This document shows, in pieces, positions 1 to 6,202 of a DNA stretch of 8,968 nucleotides (the stretch's first letter is position 1; every line of letters begins with the position of its first letter). A model generated the notes under the pieces. The model did not search any database, was not told where the DNA came from, and saw only the letters and a program-made list of their open reading frames with translations. Location: the NCBI GenBank assembly GCA_902805495.1, contig CADCTH010000210.1, positions 1-8,968 on the forward strand, read 5' to 3'. Source of the DNA: an uncultured Actinomycetospora sp. (GTDB taxonomy: Bacteria > Actinomycetota > Actinomycetes > Mycobacteriales > Pseudonocardiaceae). A program made the translations under genes and the position numbers.

Positions 1-367
1 GCCCCGACGGGGGCGCCGGGAAGCCGCCGGACGGTGTCCCGGGAGCCCGGCCCGGGACGGGGAAGCCGCCGGTCGTGGGTCCGTGCGGCCGCGCGTCGGG
101 CGGCGGCGGGGGACCGACCTCGACCTCCTCCGCCGACCCGCCGCCGCGGCGGCGCCGCCGCCAGGACCCCGAGGGCGGGCCCGTCACGGCCTCGGCGTGC
201 TCCTCGTGCGCGGCGGGGGCGGCGAAGGCCGGCGCGCTGGCGCCATCGGAACCCACCGCGGGCTGCTCGCCGGTGCGGTCGCGGGGGCCCTCCTCGCCCG
301 GTTGGCCGGACCCCTCGGCACCGCTCGACCGCCGTCCGGACCGCCACCATCTCCCCAGCGCGCTCAC
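1..367 (-). CDS. Partial protein of unknown function with Gly/Pro/Arg-rich low-complexity N-terminus
   Basis: I do not recognise this protein. Reading the minus strand from a GTG at 367-365 gives 122 codons without a stop, running off the left edge. About nine codons in ten end in G or C, as expected for a real gene here and unlike the plus-strand frames over the same bases. The N-terminus reads MSALGRWWRSGRR, followed by an acidic and Ala-rich stretch, a Trp plus five Arg run (residues 69-74), five consecutive Pro (86-90), and two GGFP blocks (100-103 and 114-117). No signal peptide or membrane segment is visible, so this looks like a disordered N-terminal tail ahead of a domain outside the window. 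No Shine-Dalgarno sequence precedes the GTG; a TACGCT box lies 7 nt upstream. An in-frame GTG at 415-413 is a longer alternative. It is divergent from glgP. In M. tuberculosis glgE is divergent from glgP, but this N-terminus does not resemble GlgE. Confidence 0.6.
   Translation of the reverse strand, partial: MSALGRWWRSGRRSSGAEGSGQPGEEGPRDRTGEQPAVGSDGASAPAFAAPAAHEEHAEAVTGPPSGSWRRRRRGGGSAEEVEVGPPPPPDARPHGPTTGGFPVPGRAPGTPSGGFPAPPSG
19..72. repeat. Two copies of a 12-bp direct repeat, 42 bp apart
   Basis: GGAAGCCGCCGG occurs at 19-30 and again at 61-72. The 42-bp offset is exactly 14 codons, so both copies are read in the same frame on the minus strand and encode the two GGFP blocks of the partial Gly/Pro-rich protein. 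It is best read as a degenerate protein repeat, possibly continuing past the left edge, rather than a DNA element. Confidence 0.5.
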
Positions 368-374
368 GCGACGC

Positions 375-380
375 AGCGTA
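375..380 (-). promoter_or_regulatory. Possible -10 box for the divergent minus-strand gene
   Basis: TACGCT on the minus strand fits the TANNNT pattern and lies 7 nt upstream of the proposed GTG start. This would give a leaderless or nearly leaderless transcript, which is common in actinobacteria. No convincing -35 element is seen at 17-18 bp. In GC-rich DNA a six-base match alone is weak evidence. Confidence 0.25.
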
Positions 381-436
381 GTCGGGGGATCGATCCAGGG
401 GAGGTGGGGCCGCACGGCGCGTCGGGGGTCGCGCCG

Positions 437-442
437 TAGTCT
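437..442 (+). promoter_or_regulatory. Possible -10 box for a leaderless glgP transcript
   Basis: TAGTCT fits TANNNT and ends 8 nt before the glgP GTG. No Shine-Dalgarno sequence lies between the box and the start, so the transcript may begin at or next to the start codon. The -35 region around 413-419 shows no clear consensus. The call rests on spacing and the lack of a ribosome-binding site. Confidence 0.3.
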
Positions 443-450
443 CCCGGCAC

Positions 451-2985
451 GTGAAGGCTCTGCGTCGCTTCTCCGTCCGCGCCCAGCTCCCGGCCGCCCT
501 CGCGCCGCTCCAGGAGCTCGCCACGAACCTGCGGTGGACGTGGCACGGCCCCACCCAGGACCTGTTCGCGACCGTCGACGAGGCCGTCTGGCGCTCGTGC
601 GGCGGCGACCCCGTCCGGCTGCTCGGGGAGGTCCGCCCGCAGCGCCTCGCCGAGCTCGCCGAGGACGAGGGCTTCGTCGGGCGCGTGCGGGAGCGCGCGG
701 AGGAACTGCACACCTACCTGTCCGAGCCGCGCTGGTACCAGGGGCGGGGCGACGACGTGCCCGCGGCGATCGGCTACTTCTCGATGGAGTTCGGGGTCAG
801 CGAGGTGCTGCCGAACTACTCGGGCGGCCTCGGCATCCTCGCCGGCGACCACCTCAAGGCCGCGAGCGACCTCGGAGTCCCGCTCATCGCGGTGGGGCTG
901 CTCTACCGCTCCGGCTACTTCCGCCAGTCGCTCTCGCTCGACGGCTGGCAGCAGGAGCAGTACCCGGCGCTCGACCCCCAGGGCCTGCCGCTGCACCTGC
1001 TGGCCGACGCGGCCGGCGAGCCCGTGCTGGTCGCGGTCGCGATGCCCGAGGGCCGGACGCTGCGCGCGCGGGTGTGGCAGGCGTCGGTCGGGCGCGTGCC
1101 GCTGCTGCTGCTCGACGCGGACATCGAGGAGAACGACGCCGACCTCCGCCAGATCACCGACCGGCTCTACGGCGGCGACGCCGAGCACCGCATCCGCCAG
1201 GAGATCCTGGTCGGGATCGGCGGGGTGCGCGCCGTCCGCGAGTTCTGCGGGCTGACCGGCCACCCGGCGCCCGGGGTGTTCCACACCAACGAAGGCCACG
1301 CCGGTTTCCTGGGCCTCGAGCGCATCCGCGAGCTCGTCGCCGACGCCGGGCTGGACTTCGACCAGGCGCTGACGACGGTGCGCGCCGGCACGGTGTTCAC
1401 CACGCACACCCCGGTGCCCGCGGGCATCGACCGCTTCCCGGTCGGGCTGGTCGAGCACTACTTCACCGCCGACATGCTGCCGGGCATCGAGCCGTCGCGG
1501 GTCCTCGCACTGGGCCGCGAGCCGGCGGGCGACATGTTCAACATGGCCCACATGGGCCTGCGCCTCGCGCAGCGCTCCAACGGCGTCTCGCAGCTGCACG
1601 GCGAGGTGTCGCGCGGGATGTTCCAGCAGCTCTGGGGCGGGTTCGACGCCCCGGAGGTGCCGATCGGCGCGGTGACCAACGGCGTCCACGGCCCCACCTG
1701 GACCGCCCGCGAGATCGCCGGGGTGACCGCCGGCGCCACGGCGTCCGGGGACACGGACCTGTTCGGCGTCTCGGACGCCCTGCTCTGGGAGATGCGCGGG
1801 ACGCTGCGTCGCCGGCTGGTCGAGGAGGTCCGCCGGCGGGTGCGGGCGTCGTGGCTGCAGCGCGGCGCGTCCGAGCCCGAGCTCGCGTGGACCGAGCGCG
1901 TCTTCGACCCCGACGTGCTCACCATCGGCTTCGCCCGGCGCGTCCCGACCTACAAGCGCCTCACGCTGATGCTGCGCGACCCGGAGCGGCTCAAGGCGAT
2001 GCTGCTCGACCCCGAGCGCCCGCTGCAGCTGGTCATCGCCGGCAAGTCGCACCCCGCCGACGAGCAGGGCAAGCGCCTCATCCAGCAGATGGTCCGCTTC
2101 GCCGACGACCCCGCGGTGCGCCACCGCATCGTCTTCCTCCCCGACTACGACATGTCGATGGCCCGCTACCTGTACTGGGGCTGTGACGTGTGGCTGAACA
2201 ACCCGCTGCGCCCGCTCGAGGCGTGCGGGACCTCGGGCATGAAGTCGGCGCTCAACGGCGGGCTGAACCTGTCGGTGCGCGATGGCTGGTGGGACGAGCT
2301 CTACGACGGCCGCAACGGCTGGGCCATCCCGACCGCCGACGGCGTCGACGACCCGGACCGCCGCGACGACGTCGAGGCCAACGCGCTCTACGACCTCCTC
2401 GCCACGCAGGTCTCGCCGCTGTTCTACGACCGCGGCACCGACGGCGTGCCCGACCGCTGGACGGCGCTCGTGCGCCACACCCTCGCGACGCTCTCGCCGA
2501 AGGTGCAGGCGACGCGGATGGTCACCGAGTACGTCGAGCAGTGGTACGCCCCGGCGGCCCGCTCGGCGGCGCGCGTGGTCGAGGGCGGCTTCGCCGGCGC
2601 CAAGGAGCTGGCGTCCTACCGCGCCCGCCTCGACGCGGCCTGGTCGTCGGTGACCGTGGCCGAGGTCGACGCCTCGGGCGGCGCGGACACCCCGGTGCTC
2701 GGCGCGCCGATGACCGTGCGCGCCGAGGTCGTGCTCGGGGGCCTCGACCCGGACGAGGTGCTGGTGCAGGCCGTGGTGGGCCGCGCGGACGACGCCGACG
2801 AGCTCAGCGCGTCGACCGTGGAGCCGATGACCCCGATCGGCGCGGGCCACGAGGGCTCCCACCGCTTCGAGGCCGTCGTCGCCCTGCCCCACGCCGGGGT
2901 CCTGGGCTACACCGTGCGCGTCCTGCCCCGCCACGACCTCCTCGCCGCCCCGGCGGAACTGGGACGCGTGGTGCTGCCGGCGTAG
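451..2985 (+). CDS. glgP: Alpha-glucan (glycogen/maltodextrin) phosphorylase, DUF3417 type
   Basis: This cytoplasmic enzyme (844 aa, a usual length for the family) uses phosphate to release glucose-1-phosphate from the non-reducing ends of glycogen or maltodextrin. The GTG start gives MKALRRFSVRAQLP followed by a DUF3417 region (about 1-100, including NLRWTWHGPTQDLF), as in actinobacterial GlgP proteins. The catalytic part shows MEFGVSEVLPNYSGGLGILA from residue 112, HTNEGH at 278-283, TTHTP around His319, RRVPTYKR with Lys502, and a GKSHPADEQGK segment with Lys532. The pyridoxal-phosphate lysine should be Lys598 in GTSGMKSALNGG. The C-terminal 150 residues form a less conserved accessory region. 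No Shine-Dalgarno sequence precedes the start, suggesting leaderless translation. Its natural partner glgX lies convergently downstream beyond an intervening nuclease-like gene. The stop codon is immediately followed by a long palindromic repeat that may end the transcript. Confidence 0.96.
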   Translation: MKALRRFSVRAQLPAALAPLQELATNLRWTWHGPTQDLFATVDEAVWRSCGGDPVRLLGEVRPQRLAELAEDEGFVGRVRERAEELHTYLSEPRWYQGRGDDVPAAIGYFSMEFGVSEVLPNYSGGLGILAGDHLKAASDLGVPLIAVGLLYRSGYFRQSLSLDGWQQEQYPALDPQGLPLHLLADAAGEPVLVAVAMPEGRTLRARVWQASVGRVPLLLLDADIEENDADLRQITDRLYGGDAEHRIRQEILVGIGGVRAVREFCGLTGHPAPGVFHTNEGHAGFLGLERIRELVADAGLDFDQALTTVRAGTVFTTHTPVPAGIDRFPVGLVEHYFTADMLPGIEPSRVLALGREPAGDMFNMAHMGLRLAQRSNGVSQLHGEVSRGMFQQLWGGFDAPEVPIGAVTNGVHGPTWTAREIAGVTAGATASGDTDLFGVSDALLWEMRGTLRRRLVEEVRRRVRASWLQRGASEPELAWTERVFDPDVLTIGFARRVPTYKRLTLMLRDPERLKAMLLDPERPLQLVIAGKSHPADEQGKRLIQQMVRFADDPAVRHRIVFLPDYDMSMARYLYWGCDVWLNNPLRPLEACGTSGMKSALNGGLNLSVRDGWWDELYDGRNGWAIPTADGVDDPDRRDDVEANALYDLLATQVSPLFYDRGTDGVPDRWTALVRHTLATLSPKVQATRMVTEYVEQWYAPAARSAARVVEGGFAGAKELASYRARLDAAWSSVTVAEVDASGGADTPVLGAPMTVRAEVVLGGLDPDEVLVQAVVGRADDADELSASTVEPMTPIGAGHEGSHRFEAVVALPHAGVLGYTVRVLPRHDLLAAPAELGRVVLPA

Positions 2986-3053
2986 CGAGATCCCGATTCG
3001 TGGAGCGGATGTCTCGCTGAGCGGAGCGTTCGCTCCACGAACACGGATCTTGC
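2985..3053. repeat. 69-bp near-palindromic repeat, copy A
   Basis: The element has three 23-bp parts: a left arm (2985-3007), a centre (3008-3030) and a right arm (3031-3053). The arms are inverted repeats with 19 of 23 bases pairing, including a perfect 11-bp stem TTCGTGGAGCG (2997-3007) with CGCTCCACGAA (3031-3041). A smaller hairpin, GGAGCG-TT-CGCTCC (3023-3036), is nested at the right of the centre. By hand alignment 58 of 69 positions match copy B at 4002-4070 in direct orientation. It starts on the last base of the glgP stop codon. It could act as the glgP terminator, as a REP-like or MITE-like element, or both. No U-tract follows. Confidence 0.85.
2997..3041 (+). terminator. Putative hairpin terminator downstream of glgP
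   Basis: A perfect 11-bp inverted repeat encloses a 23-nt centre that can itself fold, starting 11 bases after the glgP stop. There is no T-run after the stem, which is common for actinobacterial terminators but also means termination is inferred from position and structure only. It is the core of repeat copy A. Confidence 0.4.
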
Positions 3054-3101
3054 CCAGAATCCGGACGGATCCGGGGCCCGCGCGGCGGCGTCGAACGGGA
3101 C

Positions 3102-4013
3102 GTGAGCACCGATGCGCAACTCGCCGCGTTCCGCCGACTCGTCCGCCGGCAGTACGGGGTGGTGAGTCTCGAGCAGGCGCGGGCGGCCGGCTACTCGCGT
3201 CAGGCCGTGGCCCGCAGGGTCGCGACGCGGGCGTGGTTCCCGGCGGGCCCGCGCGTCTACCAGGTGGCCGAGCACGACGAGACGCCGCGTTCCCGCGCCG
3301 TCGCGGCGATGTTGTCGCTGGGCCCGGACGCCACTCTCGTCGACACCTCCGCCGCGTGGTGGTGGGGGTTGCGCGACGTGGCGCCGGGGCGGCCCCACGC
3401 GGCGGTGCCGCGCGACCGCCACCCTCGCCCGCGTCCCGACGTCGCCGTCTCCCGCCGGGCGATCGACCCGGTCGACCGCACGCGGGTCGCCGGCATCGCG
3501 GTGACGACGCGGGCGCTGACGGTGCTCGACACCGCCACGCTCCTCGGTCTCGAGGACGGCGCCCGGGTGGCGGACCGCGCCCTGCAGAAGGGCTCGGTCA
3601 GCATCGAGAGCCTGCGTGACACGCACACCAGGACGGCGGGGCGTCGCGGCACCGTCGTCGGTGCCCAACTCATCGCCCTTGCCGCAGGAGGTGCGCGATC
3701 GTGGGCGGAGCGAGAGCTGCACGGTGGGCTGGACGCGGCTGGCATCACCGGGTGGACGGCGAACACCGAGATCGTCCTGCCGGGCTACGGGCGAGCGCTC
3801 GGGGACGTGGTGTTCGAGGAGGGGAAGGTGATCGTCGAGGTCGACGGCTGGGCGTACCACCGGGACCTGCGCGCCTTCCTCGTCGACGGGCCCCGGCAGT
3901 CAGCGCTCGTCGCGGCGGGCTGGGTGGTCCTGCGCACCCACTGGTACGAGCTGCGCGAGGACAGGGCGGTGTTCTTCGCGCGGCTCCGGGCGACCTTGCG
4001 AGCAAGATCCTGA
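3102..4013 (+). CDS. AbiEi-like winged-helix plus DUF559 (Vsr-like) nuclease-domain protein
   Basis: This 303-aa protein has the layout of a large actinobacterial family usually annotated as 'type IV toxin-antitoxin AbiEi antitoxin domain' or 'DUF559' protein. Residues about 10-55 (YGVVSLEQARAAGYSRQAVARR, then an RVYQVA strand) resemble the AbiEi-type DNA-binding helix-turn-helix. Residues about 225-303 resemble the DUF559/Vsr-like PD-(D/E)XK nuclease fold: candidate metal ligands are Asp235, Glu246 and Asp248 (IVEVDGWAYH), with His253, and AAGWVVLRTHW follows. The usual Asp-Arg pair after this motif reads Asp262-Gly263 here, so activity is uncertain. No AbiEii toxin gene is adjacent. Start is GTG at 3102 with only a poor, too-close GGGA before it. 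Codon use is looser than in its neighbours (10 of 27 codons end in A/T at 3660-3740). The last three codons and stop lie inside repeat copy B. The cellular role is unknown; nuclease activity is inferred from family. Confidence 0.82.
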   Translation: MSTDAQLAAFRRLVRRQYGVVSLEQARAAGYSRQAVARRVATRAWFPAGPRVYQVAEHDETPRSRAVAAMLSLGPDATLVDTSAAWWWGLRDVAPGRPHAAVPRDRHPRPRPDVAVSRRAIDPVDRTRVAGIAVTTRALTVLDTATLLGLEDGARVADRALQKGSVSIESLRDTHTRTAGRRGTVVGAQLIALAAGGARSWAERELHGGLDAAGITGWTANTEIVLPGYGRALGDVVFEEGKVIVEVDGWAYHRDLRAFLVDGPRQSALVAAGWVVLRTHWYELREDRAVFFARLRATLRARS

Positions 4014-4070
4014 TCTGTGGAGCGGACGTTCCGCTCAGCGGAGCGTTCGCTCCACGAACCGAGATCTTGC
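4002..4070. repeat. 69-bp near-palindromic repeat, copy B
   Basis: Same length and three-part build as copy A: left arm 4002-4024, centre 4025-4047, right arm 4048-4070. The arms pair at 18 of 23 positions and the two halves of the centre at 9 of 11, so almost the whole element is one palindrome about base 4036. Nested hairpins are AGCGGA-CGT-TCCGCT (4021-4035) and GGAGCG-TT-CGCTCC (4040-4053). Its left end codes for the last three residues and stop of the DUF559 gene, and its right end lies 3 bp from the glgX stop codon. The short palindrome CTTGC-GA-GCAAG (3995-4006) overlaps the left boundary, so that edge is uncertain by a few bases. Confidence 0.85.
4017..4055. terminator. Putative bidirectional terminator between convergent DUF559 gene and glgX
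   Basis: GTGGAGCG (4017-4024) pairs with CGCTCCAC (4048-4055) around a self-complementary centre. It occupies nearly all of the 60-bp gap between two convergent stop codons, where a symmetrical hairpin could serve both strands. No U-tract is seen on either side, so termination is inferred from position and structure. Confidence 0.45.
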
Positions 4071-4073
4071 GGG

Positions 4074-6140
4074 TCAGGCCCCCGGCGCCGCGCGCAGGAC
4101 CAGAGCCGTGTGGGCCGGGACCGTGAGCACGTCGCCCGCCGGGATCGGGTCCGCCGGGTCGGGGGCCCCGGACGCCGTGCCCGCGTCGAGCACCGGGGTC
4201 CAGGCGGCGTCGCCGTAGGCGTCGGGCAGCAGCACGTCCACGGGCGCCGGGCCCGCGTGCAGCACGAGCAGCAGGGACGGCGCGCCGTCGATGCGCACGA
4301 CGAGCGTGCGGCCGTGGTGGTGGAAGTCGGGCTCGGTGAGCTCGGTCGCGTCGGGGTGCAGCCACGCGATGTCCGGGGCGGCGCCGTCGGGGTCGGTGTC
4401 GGCGCGCCCGTAGAAGAAGTCGGTGCGCCGCAGCGCGGGGGTCGAGCGGCGCAGGGCGAGCGCGCGGGCGACGAAGTCGACGAGCACGGGATCGGACCAC
4501 GACCGCCACGAGGTCTCGTCGTCCAGCGAGTAGACGTTGTTGTTGCCGTGCTGCGTGCGGCCCATCTCGTCGCCGCCGAGCAGCATCGGGGTGCCCGCCG
4601 AGAGCAGCAGCGTCGTGAGCAGGTTGCGCGTCTGTCGCGCCCGCAGGGACAGCACGCCGGCGTCGGTCGTCGGTCCCTCGACGCCGTGGTTGGCCGAGCG
4701 GTTGTCGTCGGTGCCGTCGCGGCCCTGCTCGCCGTTGGCCTCGTTGTGCTTGCGCTCGTAGGACACGAGGTCGGCGAGGGTGAAGCCGTCGTGGGCGGTG
4801 ACGAAGTTGACCGACGCCGCCGGGGTGCGGGCGGGCCAGTAGAGGTCCGACGACCCGGCCACCCGCGTCACGATCTCCGAGAGCGGGCCGTGGCCGCGCC
4901 AGAAGTCGCGCACGCCGTCGCGGAAGCGCCCGTTCCACTCCGCCCACGCCGGCCCGAAGCCGCCGACCCGGTAGCCCTCGCCGGTGGCGTCCCACGGCTC
5001 CGCGATGAGCTTGACGGTCGAGAGCACGGGGTCCGTGGCGATGTCGGTGAGCAGCGGCGCGGCGGCGTCGAACGGCCCGCCGCGGGGGCGGCCGAGGGTC
5101 GAGGCGAGGTCGAAGCGGAAGCCGTCGACGCCCATCGTCGTCACCCAGTACCGCAGTGAGTCGACCACCAGGGCCCGGACCAGCGGCGACACCGGGTCGA
5201 GCGTGTTGCCGCAGCCGGTGAGGTCGACGTCGCGGCCGCGGGAGTCCAGGGCGTACCAGCCGGCGGCGTCGAGCCCTCGCCACGACAGCGACGGCCCGTC
5301 GGCGCCGCCCTCGCAGGTGTGGTTGAACACGACGTCGAGCACGACCTCGAGGCCGGCCGCGTGCAGCGCCGCCACCGTCGCCCGGACCTCCTCGACCTCC
5401 CGGCCCGGCGTCGAGGCGTAGCGCGGGTGCGGGGCGAGGTAGGCCAGCGTCGAGTAGCCCCAGTGGTTGCCGCGCCCGCGGGCGAGCAGCGAGGGCTCGG
5501 CCTGGCTGGCGAAGACGGGCAGCAGCTCGAGCGTCGTGACCCCGAGGCGGGCGAGGTGATCGACGACCGCGGGGTGGGCGAGCCCGGCGTAGGTGCCGCG
5601 CAGGTGCTCGGGCACGTCGGGGTGGCGCATCGTGAGGTCGCGGACGTGGGTCTCGTAGATCACCGTGTCGGCCCAGGGCACCGCCGGGCGCGCCGAGGAC
5701 GCCGGCCCGAGCGGGGCCGTGACCAGGCCGTGGGGCACGACCGCCGCGGAGTCCCGCTCGCTGGGCCGGGCCGAGAACGGGTCGTCGCCGGCGAACGGGC
5801 GGGCCACGGCGAGCGAGTCGAGCGAGGTCACGGTGCCCTCGACCCGCCGCGCCCAGGGGTCGACCAGCAGCTTCGCGGGGTTGGTGCGCACCCCGCGGCC
5901 CGGGTCCCACGGCCCGTGCACCCGCAGCCCGTAGGGCGCGCCGGGCGCGATCCCGGTCGCCTCGCCGTGCCACCAGCCGTCGGCGCCCCGGCGGAGGGCG
6001 ACGCGGCGCTCGCCGGTGGCACCCAGCAGGCAGAGCTCCACGGCCTCGGCGCTGGGCGCGGCCGGGACCGCGACGCGCAGGACGTCGCCGTCGAGGTGCG
6101 CGCCGCGTGCGTCGGGAGGGGCGGATGGGGTCGGGGGCAT
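4074..6140 (-). CDS. glgX: Glycogen debranching enzyme GlgX (isoamylase type, GH13)
   Basis: This cytoplasmic enzyme hydrolyses alpha-1,6 branch links in glycogen, mainly the limit dextrins left by phosphorylase. The protein is 688 aa, a normal length. Residues about 12-100 form a CBM48-like domain. The GH13 barrel follows with the four classic regions: DVVFNH (269-274), GFRFD with nucleophile Asp344, AEPWD with acid/base Glu381, and TAHD ending at Asp451, the transition-state stabiliser. Family segments GNHWGYST (224-231), GCGNTLDP and GGDEMGRTQHGNNN are also present, followed by a beta-rich C-terminal domain from about residue 575. All catalytic residues are intact. The ATG start is the one that leaves a complete CBM48; I see no strong Shine-Dalgarno sequence. 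It is divergent from the ABC ATPase gene across 62 bp and convergent with the DUF559 gene and, beyond it, glgP. Some relatives of this family act as TreX-like enzymes, so exact chain-length preference is not predictable. Confidence 0.96.
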   Translation of the reverse strand: MPPTPSAPPDARGAHLDGDVLRVAVPAAPSAEAVELCLLGATGERRVALRRGADGWWHGEATGIAPGAPYGLRVHGPWDPGRGVRTNPAKLLVDPWARRVEGTVTSLDSLAVARPFAGDDPFSARPSERDSAAVVPHGLVTAPLGPASSARPAVPWADTVIYETHVRDLTMRHPDVPEHLRGTYAGLAHPAVVDHLARLGVTTLELLPVFASQAEPSLLARGRGNHWGYSTLAYLAPHPRYASTPGREVEEVRATVAALHAAGLEVVLDVVFNHTCEGGADGPSLSWRGLDAAGWYALDSRGRDVDLTGCGNTLDPVSPLVRALVVDSLRYWVTTMGVDGFRFDLASTLGRPRGGPFDAAAPLLTDIATDPVLSTVKLIAEPWDATGEGYRVGGFGPAWAEWNGRFRDGVRDFWRGHGPLSEIVTRVAGSSDLYWPARTPAASVNFVTAHDGFTLADLVSYERKHNEANGEQGRDGTDDNRSANHGVEGPTTDAGVLSLRARQTRNLLTTLLLSAGTPMLLGGDEMGRTQHGNNNVYSLDDETSWRSWSDPVLVDFVARALALRRSTPALRRTDFFYGRADTDPDGAAPDIAWLHPDATELTEPDFHHHGRTLVVRIDGAPSLLLVLHAGPAPVDVLLPDAYGDAAWTPVLDAGTASGAPDPADPIPAGDVLTVPAHTALVLRAAPGA

Positions 6141-6202
6141 CGGCGGGCATCGTGCCCGATCCGCGGCGGGCCGTCGCCCCGCTGTGAGTCGTATCCGTCA
6201 GG

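Noticed and set aside
75..2186. 703-codon plus-strand frame (and smaller ones at 34-381 and 83-439)
   Set aside because: The part over 1-367 is the shadow of the minus-strand gene and the rest is the +1 shadow of glgP; no recognisable motif.
364..2934. 856-codon open frame on the minus strand antisense to glgP
   Set aside because: Its composition (His, Arg, Val, Gly with no motif) is that of a GC-rich antisense shadow; the plus strand carries complete phosphorylase motifs with strong third-position bias.
3102..4013. Type IV (AbiE) toxin-antitoxin operon
   Set aside because: Only the AbiEi-like DNA-binding domain is present; there is no AbiEii nucleotidyltransferase gene next to it, so a toxin-antitoxin pair cannot be claimed.
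2985..4070. CRISPR array or classical insertion sequence
   Set aside because: Only two repeats about 1 kb apart with a gene between them; no spacer series, no transposase motifs and no clear target-site duplication outside the repeats.
4017..5159. 380-codon plus-strand frame (and 5319-6623) antisense to glgX
   Set aside because: GlgX on the minus strand has all GH13 catalytic regions; these frames show only Arg/Val/Gly-rich shadow text, and the first begins inside the repeat.
6141..6202. Divergent promoter region between glgX and the ABC ATPase gene
   Set aside because: A promoter is expected here, but I found no convincing -10/-35 pair on either strand in these 62 bases, so none is listed.
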